A DNA stretch of 64,000 nucleotides from Synechocystis salina LEGE 00031 (GTDB lineage: Bacteria; Cyanobacteriota; Cyanobacteriia; Cyanobacteriales; Microcystaceae). Numbering within the stretch: position 1 is the first letter of the stretch; each line of letters begins with the position of its first letter. The stretch spans positions 1 through 64,000 of the forward strand of contig NZ_JADEVV010000016.1 in the NCBI RefSeq assembly GCF_015207985.1, in the 5' to 3' direction. Of this stretch, positions 9,171 to 18,853 are shown piece by piece. The notes beneath the pieces were generated by a model. That model was not told the DNA's origin. It saw only the letters and a list, made by a program, of their open reading frames with translations, and made no database searches. The translations under genes were made by a program, and so were the position numbers.

Positions 9171-10778
9171 TTAATTTTCCTGTTTTGGGTTAGTCCATTG
9201 CACATAAATCAATAAAAGAGCGAGCAAAAAGTAGCTCACTGCCCAACTGGCTCCAGCACCCCAACCCAGGGCCATGAATGTGTCGGCCCCAGTCCATCGG
9301 TAACTATGCATTAATCCCAACCAGGATAGGACCCCAGCGGCGATCGCCCAGAGGGCAGCTAGGCCAAATTTCTGCTCAATGATGTAAACGGTCATAGCAG
9401 CGAGGATCATGGCCGAGAAAATTACTCCCTGTTCCAAAGCAAAGGCTCCGGTAATAAACAAATCTGCCTGTTGAAAAGCGGGTACTAACTCGGGAGTAAT
9501 GGGATTATCCGGAGTGCCTAGACCTGCGACCCGGAGGGAATTTTTGGCCACTAAGGCACCCCAGGCGGCAATGCCCGGTAATAGGCCGACCACTACAGCA
9601 GGATAATGATTGACCGGAGTAGCACTGAAACTCTGGCTGACAATGATAATGCCAATCCAGAGCACGATCGCCATGGCACTATCGATGGGAATCAGATAAA
9701 CCAATAAACTAAGGCTGCCAGTGAGACATAAAACCGCCATCACCAAACCGTTGAGCCAGGAATAACCAATCCTTGCGCCCATATCTTTGCAACCGGGATG
9801 GCCAATGTAAATGGTGGTGGGAAAACAGGAACCAAATAGGGCGGCCACAATGGTGCCCAGGCCATTCACTGCTAAGCAAGGTGCCGTGGGATAATCATCT
9901 CCGGCCGCCGCCGCACTTTCCAAGTTTTGCAAACTGCCCACCAAATTAAATAGTCCCATGGGCAGAATGATGCTGAAATAGCTGACCAATACCCCTTTTG
10001 CTTCCCAGAGACTGGCCAGATCCAGGCTGGGTAGATAAATTCCCAAGGGGGCGATCGCCGTTTCTACTTGTTGGGCATCCCAAGTGACTAATCCCGTTGC
10101 CCAGGCCAGAATGGTCCCCAGCACAATGGCCATCAATCCGCCGGGAATAGCCAATTTTAGTCCCGGTAACCGGAAAGTAACCTTGCCGAAATAGCTGAGC
10201 AGAATGACCCCCAAGGGCAAAATGCCCACTAAGGGATGGGCGTAGGTGCGGAGGAAAAAACCAAGGGCAATGAAAGTCAAAGCAATGCCCGCTAGGGTGG
10301 AAAGTAGAGCGGCCCTGGGGGTATAGCGCCGTAACCAATCCGCTCCCCAAGCCCCCGCCAATTCGATCAGACCGGAGCCAAAACAGGCCACTAAGCCCGC
10401 CTGCCAAGACAACTCCGCCGCCGCTTCACTACTGGCTCCAGAGCCGATCGCCAATAATCGCACCGGGAGCATAACTAAAAAAACATAGGCAAACAAACTG
10501 ACTGTGTTGATGCCATAGGGCAAAGCGGTGATGTCATCCCTTCCTTCCCGTTTTCCCTGGTGATAGGCCAGCCAACTGTAATAAAAGTTGCCGACAATCA
10601 GGCTAATGGCAATACTGGGCAAAATACGCCCATAGATCAGGGTGGGGGGAAATTGCAACACCGATTGGGTTAATCCCACAATCACCAGGATCTGCACCAA
10701 GTTGTTCACCGCCAGGCCAAAGAAGCCATCAATGTCCTGTTTGACAAACCAACGCGGGGCGATCGCCAGAGCAGTCAT
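9171..10778 (-). CDS. NCS2/AzgA-like permease (xanthine/uracil permease superfamily)
   Basis: 535 residues with about 12-14 hydrophobic helices. The N-terminus WFVKQDIDGFFGLAVNNLVQ and the GFFLRTYAHPLVG and GLFNLVGSLQNLESAAAAGDDYPT segments resemble AzgA-type members of the nucleobase-cation-symporter-2 superfamily; the helix containing SCFPTTIYIGHPGCKDMGARIGYS matches the conserved half-helix region. It presumably transports a purine/pyrimidine or other organic anion across the inner membrane; the substrate is not predictable. It lies downstream of the LOV/GGDEF/EAL gene on the same strand, separated by the duplicated segment and the toxin-antitoxin pair. Confidence 0.75.
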   Translation of the reverse strand: MTALAIAPRWFVKQDIDGFFGLAVNNLVQILVIVGLTQSVLQFPPTLIYGRILPSIAISLIVGNFYYSWLAYHQGKREGRDDITALPYGINTVSLFAYVFLVMLPVRLLAIGSGASSEAAAELSWQAGLVACFGSGLIELAGAWGADWLRRYTPRAALLSTLAGIALTFIALGFFLRTYAHPLVGILPLGVILLSYFGKVTFRLPGLKLAIPGGLMAIVLGTILAWATGLVTWDAQQVETAIAPLGIYLPSLDLASLWEAKGVLVSYFSIILPMGLFNLVGSLQNLESAAAAGDDYPTAPCLAVNGLGTIVAALFGSCFPTTIYIGHPGCKDMGARIGYSWLNGLVMAVLCLTGSLSLLVYLIPIDSAMAIVLWIGIIIVSQSFSATPVNHYPAVVVGLLPGIAAWGALVAKNSLRVAGLGTPDNPITPELVPAFQQADLFITGAFALEQGVIFSAMILAAMTVYIIEQKFGLAALWAIAAGVLSWLGLMHSYRWTGADTFMALGWGAGASWAVSYFLLALLLIYVQWTNPKQEN

Positions 10779-10818
10779 AAGCCTGTTAATGAAATGGTGA
10801 ACGGGGCCAACTAGCAGC

Positions 10819-11074
10819 CAACATAAAAAGGCTACTCCATCCCTGGGGAAAAACAGTCATTTTTCTGGCCATGGAGATTTGGTTTACTAAGCTGGCTTAA
10901 GCGGGGGTAATTCAGTCACAACCGGCACAAGCCAACGGGACATTTGAATTGCTAAAAAGTCCAGCAAATCCTCTGAGGGGATGGGATGGGCAAAATAATA
11001 TCCTTGCCCCGCATCGCATCCCAGCCAATGAAGTTGGGTTAGATGCCGCTCAGTTTCAATGCCCTCGGCAATTA
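10819..11074. repeat. 256-bp direct repeat, copy A (duplicated 3' end of the GGDEF/EAL gene)
   Basis: This segment matches 11782-12037 in the same orientation with a constant offset of 963 bp, no gaps and about five substitutions (around 98% identity). It covers the last ~62 codons of the GGDEF/EAL protein plus about 68 bp of its downstream DNA. The sequences diverge abruptly at both ends. The two copies bracket a 707-bp insert that holds the PIN toxin and antitoxin genes. Confidence 0.95.
10887..11074 (-). pseudogene. decapitated C-terminal fragment of the GGDEF/EAL gene
   Basis: Copy A of the repeat encodes the final 62 residues of the EAL protein (from IAEGIETERHL to the same stop) but has no start codon or upstream coding sequence. 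Substitutions relative to the intact copy include M to V and P to S near the C-terminus, without stop codons, so the duplication is fairly recent. It should not be functional. Confidence 0.85.
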
Positions 11075-11078
11075 GGCT

Positions 11079-11474
11079 TTACCAAATAGTTTTGACATGG
11101 GAATAGCTCAAGATTTTTTGGTCACAGGTAATCAATGGGATTTCGTACCGCCGGGCGATCGCCACTAAAATTCTGTCGGCAGGATCTTTATGAAAGTTTC
11201 CAGGCAGATTAGCACTATCAATTGCGTCGGAAGGAGAAAGAGGTTCAATAACTGTGCCAGGTTGTTGTTTGGCTAATTCAAACCATTCGTGAATCGGTAG
11301 AGGAAGTTGCAGTTTATTGAGGCTTTGTTTAGTGGCAATTTCCCAGACTGAAATACTGGAAATAAGAATGGTGCTTTTATTTTCAGATTCGTCAATAATG
11401 CCCTGGGCTGGGGTCGATAATTGATCAGGATCGTGAAGTAACCACAGCCAAGTATGGGTATCAAGGAGAATCAT
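11079..11474 (-). CDS. PIN-domain toxin, VapC-like (Sll0205-type)
   Basis: 131 residues from the ATG at 11474; a frame to 11492 exists but would overlap the antitoxin further. PIN-domain acidic residues are visible: Asp in MILLDTHTWLW, Glu in SSISVWEIATKQ, Asp in DPADRILVAIA and a late Asp in LITCDQKI. This is the PIN subfamily typified by Synechocystis Sll0205. Such toxins are metal-dependent RNases. Its ATG overlaps the antitoxin stop (ATGA), typical of type II toxin-antitoxin operons. Its stop codon lies 4 bp from repeat copy A. Confidence 0.9.
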   Translation of the reverse strand: MILLDTHTWLWLLHDPDQLSTPAQGIIDESENKSTILISSISVWEIATKQSLNKLQLPLPIHEWFELAKQQPGTVIEPLSPSDAIDSANLPGNFHKDPADRILVAIARRYEIPLITCDQKILSYSHVKTIW

Positions 11475-11683
11475 TCCGTTAATACCTCCCACAATTCTGG
11501 CATGGGATCATCAAAATCTTCACTAATAGTGATAGGTAAGCCGCGCAGAGGATAGGTTTTTTTTGAGTTTTTTTTGAGGTCAGTAGTATCTTTTTGGATA
11601 GCATTTAGAAGCGTTTGAACCAGTTCCCATTTATCTTGGGTAGGTAATTTTAGAATTTGCGATTGAATCTCTTGTAAGTTCAT
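11471..11683 (-). CDS. antitoxin of the PIN toxin (DUF2281/VapB-like)
   Basis: 70 residues from the ATG at 11683 (MNLQEIQSQILKLPTQDKWELVQTLL); the longer frame to 11776 has no ribosome-binding site and an unlikely N-terminus. The N-terminal helical region with LPTQDKWELVQ is like small cyanobacterial DUF2281-type antitoxins. The C-terminal PMPELWEVL tail would be the toxin-binding segment. It precedes and overlaps the toxin by 4 bp. Expected role: neutralise the PIN RNase and repress the operon. The family assignment is tentative; the operon logic is strong. Confidence 0.75.
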   Translation of the reverse strand: MNLQEIQSQILKLPTQDKWELVQTLLNAIQKDTTDLKKNSKKTYPLRGLPITISEDFDDPMPELWEVLTE

Positions 11684-11781
11684 AATTACTGGTCTCCAGG
11701 TTGGAGTTTTTTCAATATACCCGGCGATCGCCGTAGTATTCATAGCACTTAGGAAGCGGTAAGCCGAGTTGATCAACGGCT

Positions 11782-12037
11782 CAACATAAAAAGGCTACTC
11801 CATCCCTGGGGAAAAACAGTCATTTTTCTGGCCATGGAGATTTGGTTCACTAAGCTGGCTTAAGCGGGGGTAATTCAGTCACAACCGGCATAAGCCAACG
11901 GGGCATTTGAATTGCTAAAAAGTCCAGCAAATCCTCTGAGGGGATGGGGTGGGCAAAATAATATCCTTGCCCCGCATCGCATCCCAGCCAATGAAGTTGG
12001 GTTAGATGCCGCTCAGTTTCAATGCCTTCGGCAATTA
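11782..12037. repeat. 256-bp direct repeat, copy B (native 3' end of the GGDEF/EAL gene)
   Basis: This is the partner of 10819-11074 (about five mismatches, no gaps). It is continuous with the intact GGDEF/EAL gene upstream, whereas copy A is continuous with the upstream side of the permease. The original chromosome order was therefore probably GGDEF/EAL gene, one repeat copy, permease. Confidence 0.95.
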
Positions 12038-15000
12038 CATCCAATCCGAGGGTGTGGGCCAGGGTCACAATGGTGTGGACAATGGCAGTGTTTTGGTCGT
12101 TGGGCTCCATGGTGTTCACAAAGGACCGGTCCACTTTAATGGTGTTGATGGGAAAGCGGTGCAGATAACTGAGGGAAGAATAGCCCGTGCCAAAATCATC
12201 AAGGGAAATCTGGATATTTCTCTGGCGTAAACTGGTCAACACATCGGTAGCCAAGTCCAAATTATCGATCAATAAACTCTCGGTGATTTCCAGTTTGAGG
12301 TCCTGGGGCCTCAAACTGGTGATGGCCAAAATTTGATCCACCGTTTGGATGAGCCGTTGGTCGCGCAATTGACGGCCGGAAACATTAACACTTACCTGGA
12401 GATGGGGAATGTGGGGAAATTTTTCTTTAATTTGCAATAATTGCCGACTCGCTTCCCAGAGAATCCAATCCCCCATGGGGACAATTAAGCCCGTTTCTTC
12501 GGCGATCGCCACAAATTCTTCCGGCAGGAGCAGACCCTCTTCGGGATGATGCCAACGCACCAGGGCCTCCACCCCCTGTAACTGTCCAGTTTTGAGGCAG
12601 ATAATCGGTTGATAATATAACTGCAACTCGTGGCGAGCAATGGCCCGCCGTAGGTCATTTTCCCGCTGGAGCCTCTGCACAGCATGGTGGTGCATGGTCT
12701 GGTTGAAAATAGCGTAGCGACCCTTACCGGCGGCCTTAGCTCGGTACATGGCGGTGTCTGCGTCCCGCAAAATATCTTGGGGATGGCCATAGTGGGGATG
12801 GTTGAGGGCAATGCCAATGCTGGTGTTGGTGAAAATTTCCTGGCCGTCCAAGTTAAACGGCCTTTGTAATTCCTGGTGAATTCTTTGGGCCACGGCGATC
12901 ACATCTTCGGGACAGGTGATGTTTTCAATCAACATGGTGAACTCATCCCCCCCTAACCGGGCCAAGGTATCCTCCGGCCGCAAACATTGACGCAGACGAT
13001 GGGCAATGCCCTGGAGCAGTAAATCCCCACAGGTGTGCCCCAAACTGTCGTTGATAATTTTAAAGCCGTCTAAATCCAGAAATAGCACCGCAAACCTTAA
13101 ATCCTGGCGACGTAAATTTCTTTGCAGAGCATGGCCCAGGCGATCGAGGAACATTAACCGATTGGGCAAATTAGTCAGGGAATCATGGTTGGCGTTGTAG
13201 TGGAGTTTTTCCACCGCCGATTTACGCTCAGTGATGTCACTGTCAATGCCGTCGATACGCAGGGGTTGATGCTGGGCATCCCGCACCAATTGACTACGGC
13301 GAAATAGCCACCGCTCCTTGCCCCCTGGTTGCACAATGCGATACTCCAACTCCGTCTGGCCTTTCTCCATTAATAATTGCAGGTGATATTCCAGCAAAGG
13401 GTGATCGCCAGGATGAACTCCTTCAAACCAAAAATTTTTGCTCTGGTAACACACCTCCAGGGGTTGGCCATAGACCATGGCGGTGGTGGGATTAAGGTAA
13501 AGGGTGGCAAAACTAGCGGCATCGGCGGACCAAACCACATCCTGGATGGAGCCTAAAATTCCCTCCAAGCGTTGCTCACTGGCGGACAGGGCCTGCTCGG
13601 CGGATTTTCGTTTGGTAATGTCCGTCAGCATGGCCAGCTCCCCCCGGTAATTACCCCATTGGTCATACCACGCACTGCGGGACACCAAACCCCAGAGCAC
13701 ACTACCGTCTCGTCGTTGCAGTTGGACGTCGTAAACCTGATAATGGTTGGGCAACATACAGCGAGGGAAAGATTGCAAAGTCTCTTGATGACTGTTTTGC
13801 GACTCCGGCAAATGGTGAATGGCAAGGACAAAGGCCGTAATATTTTTCTCTAAAATTTCCTCCACCGAATAGCCCAACATATCCGCCAATTGCTGGTTGG
13901 CAAAGGTAGTTTGTTGGTCTTGGTCTAAAATCCAAATTCCCTCGGAGGTTAGCTCCACAATGTGGCGGTATTTTTTTTCACTTTCCGCCAGGGCCAGGCG
14001 GGCTTGGTGTTGTTCACTGATGTCCCGCAGGGAAACCAAAAAGGCCTTACCCTTTTGCCAATGGATGGGGGACACGCGCATTTCCGCCACCACCACATCT
14101 CCGCCGAGGGGGGTGAGGGTAATTTCGGTCACCTGATCCGCCACAAAGGGAATACCAAAGGGTTGCTGCAGCAGTTCCCCTTCCCGTCGTTTAAACATCT
14201 GCTTGGCGGCGGGGTTAACAAATTGAATAATGCCTTCTTGATCGACAATTAATAGCCCATCGGTGATGGTGACGATCATCCTACTGAAAAATTCTTGGCT
14301 GGTCCGTAGTTGTTGTTCTGTGAGCTTCTGTTTAGTGACATCGGTTTGGATGCCGATGAAGTTGACTAAAAAATTGTGCTGGTTATAGATGGGGGACAGG
14401 TATAAATGATTCCAAAAAGGCACCCCGTCTTTACGGTAATTTTTCAGCACCACTTCGCATTTTTGGCCACGGGCGATCGCCGAGCGGAGTATGGCCAACT
14501 GTTTGCCCTGTTCCCCTTGGCGGTCTTCTTCGAGCAGAAAGCGGCAGTTTTGCCCCATCACTTCTTCGCGGCTAAAACCAGTGATGGTTTCAAAACCATG
14601 GTTGACGTAAACCACAGCATTATCGGCATCAAGGGCATCGGTGATCAAAATCCCATTGGAACTAGCGTCGATCGCCTGCTCCAACAACAGTAATTTCTCT
14701 TCGTATTCCTGGCGGTCAATGGCAGCGGCCAGGATATGGCTCGCAACCGTGAGGAAATCAACTTCCTCCTCCGTAAATTCGCGGGTGGTGAGACTGTAAA
14801 CGCCCAACACCCCAAACGCCGTTCTCGGCCCCGCCACAATCACATTGACCCCGCTGATAATGCCTAGGTTATGCAATAAAGGGGAGGCCCGAAATTTAGT
14901 ACTCAATCTCAGATCCAGGGCAATCACTGGCTCGTAGTCTTCCACCCGGCGATCGCCGTTATAGCGGATGGTATAACCGGCGTAGGAACGGTCAGTGGCA

Positions 15001-15482
15001 TCAATGGTGTAGTTCCCGATTAGGGATTGTTGCCAGCCCTCCCCAGCACAGAGCAGTAGGGCAGAACGGTTGGGTAAAAGTTCCCAAATGCCACAATAAT
15101 CCACCCCCAAAGTGGCACTAATTAAATCGGTGGCTTGATCAAAAAATCCGTATAAATCATGGCTAAGTAAACCCCATTGCCCCAGTCGCGCGAGGGCTGT
15201 CTGCAGACTTGACGTATTACTTTGTGGGGAAGGTAAACCCCGTTGGTGATGCTGGGACAACTTCTGGGCTAATTTTGCTGTGGTCGTTTCCGCCGCCCTC
15301 AACTGTTGTTTGAGCTGGTGAATTTCCCTTTGTTGTTGACGCTCCAAATCATTGCCCATCGATTTATCATCCTGCCCAACCTCCATCCCCAGACGAGTCG
15401 AGGCAACGAACTGCGGTAAGCCCCTTGATTTGGCAACCCACCATGGCAAAGTGGGGAGCTTGAAACGAGACCAAATGTTCAT
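11850..15482 (-). CDS. GAF-LOV-PAS-PAS-PAS-GGDEF-EAL blue-light receptor / cyclic-di-GMP enzyme
   Basis: 1210 residues. After a coiled coil (about 45-80) come a GAF domain (about 100-260), a LOV-type PAS domain (about 265-385), three more PAS domains (about 395-490, 500-625, 635-755), a GGDEF domain (760-925; GGDEF at 844-848) and an EAL domain (about 940-1190; EAL at 972-974, with ITESL and DDFGTGYSSL). The LOV domain has GQNCRFLL with the flavin-adduct Cys at residue 313, FWNHLYLSPI, and the flavin-contact Gln in FIGIQTDVT. RPED five residues before GGDEF is a product-inhibition I-site. It resembles the Synechocystis LOV protein Slr0359, reported as a light-stimulated c-di-GMP phosphodiesterase. 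Expected: blue light tunes c-di-GMP turnover. The 3' end is duplicated downstream. Confidence 0.93.
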   Translation of the reverse strand: MNIWSRFKLPTLPWWVAKSRGLPQFVASTRLGMEVGQDDKSMGNDLERQQQREIHQLKQQLRAAETTTAKLAQKLSQHHQRGLPSPQSNTSSLQTALARLGQWGLLSHDLYGFFDQATDLISATLGVDYCGIWELLPNRSALLLCAGEGWQQSLIGNYTIDATDRSYAGYTIRYNGDRRVEDYEPVIALDLRLSTKFRASPLLHNLGIISGVNVIVAGPRTAFGVLGVYSLTTREFTEEEVDFLTVASHILAAAIDRQEYEEKLLLLEQAIDASSNGILITDALDADNAVVYVNHGFETITGFSREEVMGQNCRFLLEEDRQGEQGKQLAILRSAIARGQKCEVVLKNYRKDGVPFWNHLYLSPIYNQHNFLVNFIGIQTDVTKQKLTEQQLRTSQEFFSRMIVTITDGLLIVDQEGIIQFVNPAAKQMFKRREGELLQQPFGIPFVADQVTEITLTPLGGDVVVAEMRVSPIHWQKGKAFLVSLRDISEQHQARLALAESEKKYRHIVELTSEGIWILDQDQQTTFANQQLADMLGYSVEEILEKNITAFVLAIHHLPESQNSHQETLQSFPRCMLPNHYQVYDVQLQRRDGSVLWGLVSRSAWYDQWGNYRGELAMLTDITKRKSAEQALSASEQRLEGILGSIQDVVWSADAASFATLYLNPTTAMVYGQPLEVCYQSKNFWFEGVHPGDHPLLEYHLQLLMEKGQTELEYRIVQPGGKERWLFRRSQLVRDAQHQPLRIDGIDSDITERKSAVEKLHYNANHDSLTNLPNRLMFLDRLGHALQRNLRRQDLRFAVLFLDLDGFKIINDSLGHTCGDLLLQGIAHRLRQCLRPEDTLARLGGDEFTMLIENITCPEDVIAVAQRIHQELQRPFNLDGQEIFTNTSIGIALNHPHYGHPQDILRDADTAMYRAKAAGKGRYAIFNQTMHHHAVQRLQRENDLRRAIARHELQLYYQPIICLKTGQLQGVEALVRWHHPEEGLLLPEEFVAIAEETGLIVPMGDWILWEASRQLLQIKEKFPHIPHLQVSVNVSGRQLRDQRLIQTVDQILAITSLRPQDLKLEITESLLIDNLDLATDVLTSLRQRNIQISLDDFGTGYSSLSYLHRFPINTIKVDRSFVNTMEPNDQNTAIVHTIVTLAHTLGLDVIAEGIETERHLTQLHWLGCDAGQGYYFAHPIPSEDLLDFLAIQMPRWLMPVVTELPPLKPA

Positions 15483-15612
15483 CCAACGTATTTCAGCGAA
15501 AAAAACACCTCCCCGGAGTCACCATATCCCCGGGGATCATGGCCAAATTATAGGTCTTTCCCCCATCACCCATGGGTTGCAGGGGAAGTTTAGCAACAAA
15601 TTGTGATGTTTG

Positions 15613-17220
15613 TTACAGAGAGGCCACCACCGGGGGATGGCCCTGGGATTTTTGGTTTTCCAGCGCTGCATAGAGACGGTTTAATGCCCCCAGATAGGCC
15701 CGGGCGGAGGCAACAATGATGTCAGTGTTGGCCGCATAGCCGGTGTAAATTACCCCTTGATGGCGTAGGCGCACACTAACTTTGCCCAACGCATCAATAC
15801 CTTCCGTGACGGAGGTGACGGAATATTCCAGTAATTCATTGGGTAGTTGCACAATCTGGTTAATCGCTTTGTAAACTGCGTCCACGGGGCCTGTCCCGAT
15901 CGCCACGGTGGTTTCTTCCCCACCGATGGGGGTACGGAGGGTCAGGGTAGCGGTGGGAACGGCAGGCTCGCCACAGGAAACCTGCACCCGTTCTAAGCGG
16001 AATAGTTCAGGGGGCTGACGAATTTCGTCGTTAACAATGGCCTCCAAATCCCAATCGGTGATTTCCTTGCGTTTATCCGCCACTTCCTTGAAACGAATAA
16101 AGGCATTATTTAATTCCGTTTCACTCAGGTCAAAACCCAATTCTTTGAGACGGGTGCCAAAGGCGTTCCGACCGGATAGCTTCCCTAAGACGATCTGATT
16201 ATTGGTTAAACCGATGGATTCCGCATCCATGATTTCGTAGGTGAGCTTATTTTTCAGCACCCCATCCTGGTGAATGCCAGACTCATGGGCAAAGGCGTTG
16301 GCCCCGACAATGGCCTTGTTGGGTTGCACCATCATGCCGGTTAATTCCGACACCAAACGGGAAGTGGCGTAGATATGCTTGGTGTCAATGTTGGTGAGGG
16401 GCTCGGTGGAATCCGCTGGCCGCCCCAAAAAGGGATTGAAGTAACTGCGCCGCACGTGCAAAGCCATGACCAATTCTTCCAAGGCCGCATTGCCTGCTCG
16501 TTCACCGATGCCGTTGATGGTGCATTCCAGTTGGCGGGCTCCATTTTTCACCGCTTCCAGGAAGTTGGCCACCGCTAAGCCCAGGTCATTGTGGCCATGG
16601 ACGGAAATAATTGCTTGGTCAATGTTGGGCACGTTATCGGCAATGCCTTTGATCAAAGCGCCATATTCGGCGGGGGTAGTGTAGCCCACCGTATCGGGGA
16701 TGTTAATGGTGGTGGCCCCAGCGGCGATCGCCACTTCCAACACTTGGTATAAAAATTCTGGGTCACTGCGCCCGGCATCCTCGGGGGAAAATTCAATGTC
16801 ATCCACCAAGGATTTGGCATAACTCACCATTTCCGGCACGATCGCCAACACTTCGGCCCTGGTTTTCTTTAACTTATGCTCCAGGTGAATGTCAGAAGTG
16901 GCCAAAAAAGTATGGATGCGATGCTTGGCCGCCGGTTTCAAGGCTTCCGCCGCCGCTTTAATATCTTTCTTTGTGGCCCGGGCTAAACCACAAATTACTG
17001 GGCCGTTTTCTGTGCCCACCGTTTGGGCGATTTTCTGCACCGCCTCAAAATCCCCCGGACTGGCAAAGGGAAAACCAGCTTCAATGATGTCCACTCCCAG
17101 ACGGGATAGGGCCCTGGCGATCGATAGTTTTTCTTCCACGGTCAGGGTAGCTCCGGGGGACTGTTCCCCATCCCGAAGCGTGGTGTCGAAAATCAAAATA
17201 CGATCAGCCGGACTACTCAT
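15613..17220 (-). CDS. leuA: 2-isopropylmalate synthase
   Basis: 535 residues, usual length for LeuA. The catalytic domain starts [17 protein letters not shown] (metal-binding Asp, catalytic Arg), includes the [12 protein letters not shown] metal-binding histidines and GIGERAGN; the C-terminal LeuA allosteric domain (about 400-520) senses leucine. It condenses acetyl-CoA with 2-oxoisovalerate, the first committed step of leucine synthesis, in the cytoplasm. It stands alone on the minus strand, divergent from the YvcK-like gene. No leader peptide or attenuator was recognised. Confidence 0.97.
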   Translation of the reverse strand: MSSPADRILIFDTTLRDGEQSPGATLTVEEKLSIARALSRLGVDIIEAGFPFASPGDFEAVQKIAQTVGTENGPVICGLARATKKDIKAAAEALKPAAKHRIHTFLATSDIHLEHKLKKTRAEVLAIVPEMVSYAKSLVDDIEFSPEDAGRSDPEFLYQVLEVAIAAGATTINIPDTVGYTTPAEYGALIKGIADNVPNIDQAIISVHGHNDLGLAVANFLEAVKNGARQLECTINGIGERAGNAALEELVMALHVRRSYFNPFLGRPADSTEPLTNIDTKHIYATSRLVSELTGMMVQPNKAIVGANAFAHESGIHQDGVLKNKLTYEIMDAESIGLTNNQIVLGKLSGRNAFGTRLKELGFDLSETELNNAFIRFKEVADKRKEITDWDLEAIVNDEIRQPPELFRLERVQVSCGEPAVPTATLTLRTPIGGEETTVAIGTGPVDAVYKAINQIVQLPNELLEYSVTSVTEGIDALGKVSVRLRHQGVIYTGYAANTDIIVASARAYLGALNRLYAALENQKSQGHPPVVASL

Positions 17221-17411
17221 AATAAACGCACCTTTTCAAGGGTGAAAAAGACACAGATAGATTCTGATTGTATCTTGTCTATCTAGACGTTGGCATGCTT
17301 TGAGGGGGTAAAATCGGTAGCGACCAGTTTCCCCGTAGTGCGTAAGGAGTAATTTGCTTTTTTGCCCCATGGCCAATTTTTTTGCCCAGCCGTTGCCTTC
17401 ATCCCTGTTCC

Positions 17412-18800
17412 ATGAGCCATAGCCGCTTTAAGTCCGCTAAGTCTGCCATGCGCAAGTTCAAGACCGAACAACGGAAGTTGGGCGATCGGGTTTCCCAGCG
17501 CACTCCCCCCCGGGTGAATCGTTGGTTCAAATGGATGGCTCCGGGGCTATTTGTCAAACGTTGGATGGTAATCAGTGCCGTGGGCCTGACGTTGATATTT
17601 TTGGGCTTAGCCATCTGGATCAAGTTAACGCCGATTTTTCGCATTACGGAATTTGTTTCCAGTACCCTCGGGTTTTTAACCAATCTTCTGCCCAACTACG
17701 TTTCCGGTCCCCTGATTTTGGCCCTGGGGCTTTTTTTTGTGTTTTGGGGCCAAAGTCGCACCGTTGGTTCCATTTCCGAGGTCTTACAACCGGACAATGA
17801 CCAGGAATTGGTGGATGTACTCTTGGCCCACCGTCGTCTCAACAAAGGGGCCAAAATTGCGGTGGTGGGGGGCGGCACTGGTCTATCCACCCTTTTGCGG
17901 GGCCTGAAGCATTACAGCGCTAATATCACGGCAATTGTTACCGTGGCGGATGATGGCGGCTCGTCGGGGCGTTTACGGCGGGAAATGGGCATGTTACCCC
18001 CGGGGGATATCCGCAATTGTATTGGGGCCCTGGCGGACGAAGAAAAGTTATTAACGGAGTTGTTTCAATACCGTTTTAAAGCGGGGGATGGGCTCTCGGG
18101 GCACAGCTTTGGTAATTTGTTCCTCACTGCCATGGCGGAAATTACCGGGGATTTGGAAATGGCGGCGATCGCCTGTTCGAAGGTGTTAGCGGTGCGGGGG
18201 AAGGTGTTACCAGCCACCCTGGATGATGTCAGATTATGGGCGGAGATGGAGGACGGGCGCTATGTGGAAGGGGAATCAAATATTCCTGAAGCCCAGGGCA
18301 AAATTCGGCGTATTGGTTGTGTACCGGCATCCCCCAAGGCCCTACCGGCGGCCCTCAAGGCCATTAAAGCGGCCGACTACATCATCATTGGCCCAGGCAG
18401 TTTATACACCAGCATTTTGCCCAATTTACTCATTCCCGAAATTCAAACGGCGATCGCCAAAGCCCAGGTGCCCCGCATATACATTTGCAATGTGATGACC
18501 CAACCGGGGGAAACGGATAATTACACGGTCTCGGACCATTTAACGGCGATCGATCAGGTCTGTGCGGAAAGGCTCTACGATGCCGTGCTGGTGCAAAGAA
18601 ATCCCCCTTCTGCTCCGGTGTTGGAAAAATACGCCGCCGAAAATTCCCACCCCGTTTACCTCGACCGGGAAGCGGTGATCCAAAAGGGTTGCCGCATTGT
18701 GCTGGCCAATGTAATGCAGGAAGACGAAACCAGCCATCAGGTGCGCCACGACCCCCAACGATTAGCCAGGGTGTTAATGCGCTGGTACGGGGGCCAGTAG
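17412..18800 (+). CDS. YvcK/CofD-like gluconeogenesis factor with N-terminal membrane segments
   Basis: 462 residues from the ATG at 17412 ([11 protein letters not shown]); a TTG 30 bp upstream is less likely. Two hydrophobic helices lie at about 50-75 and 95-115, as in cyanobacterial members. The catalytic-like domain begins [18 protein letters not shown] (nucleotide-binding loop) and has [22 protein letters not shown] and [16 protein letters not shown], diagnostic of YvcK. In other bacteria YvcK binds UDP-sugars and is required for gluconeogenic growth and cell-wall homeostasis; this role is inferred here. The basic N-terminus (residues 1-40) probably faces the cytoplasm. Confidence 0.88.
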   Translation: MSHSRFKSAKSAMRKFKTEQRKLGDRVSQRTPPRVNRWFKWMAPGLFVKRWMVISAVGLTLIFLGLAIWIKLTPIFRITEFVSSTLGFLTNLLPNYVSGPLILALGLFFVFWGQSRTVGSISEVLQPDNDQELVDVLLAHRRLNKGAKIAVVGGGTGLSTLLRGLKHYSANITAIVTVADDGGSSGRLRREMGMLPPGDIRNCIGALADEEKLLTELFQYRFKAGDGLSGHSFGNLFLTAMAEITGDLEMAAIACSKVLAVRGKVLPATLDDVRLWAEMEDGRYVEGESNIPEAQGKIRRIGCVPASPKALPAALKAIKAADYIIIGPGSLYTSILPNLLIPEIQTAIAKAQVPRIYICNVMTQPGETDNYTVSDHLTAIDQVCAERLYDAVLVQRNPPSAPVLEKYAAENSHPVYLDREAVIQKGCRIVLANVMQEDETSHQVRHDPQRLARVLMRWYGGQ

Positions 18801-18853
18801 TGGGTTTCAGTTTGAAAGATTGAGCCGGAATGTTAACTGATCTCGTCTCCGGT

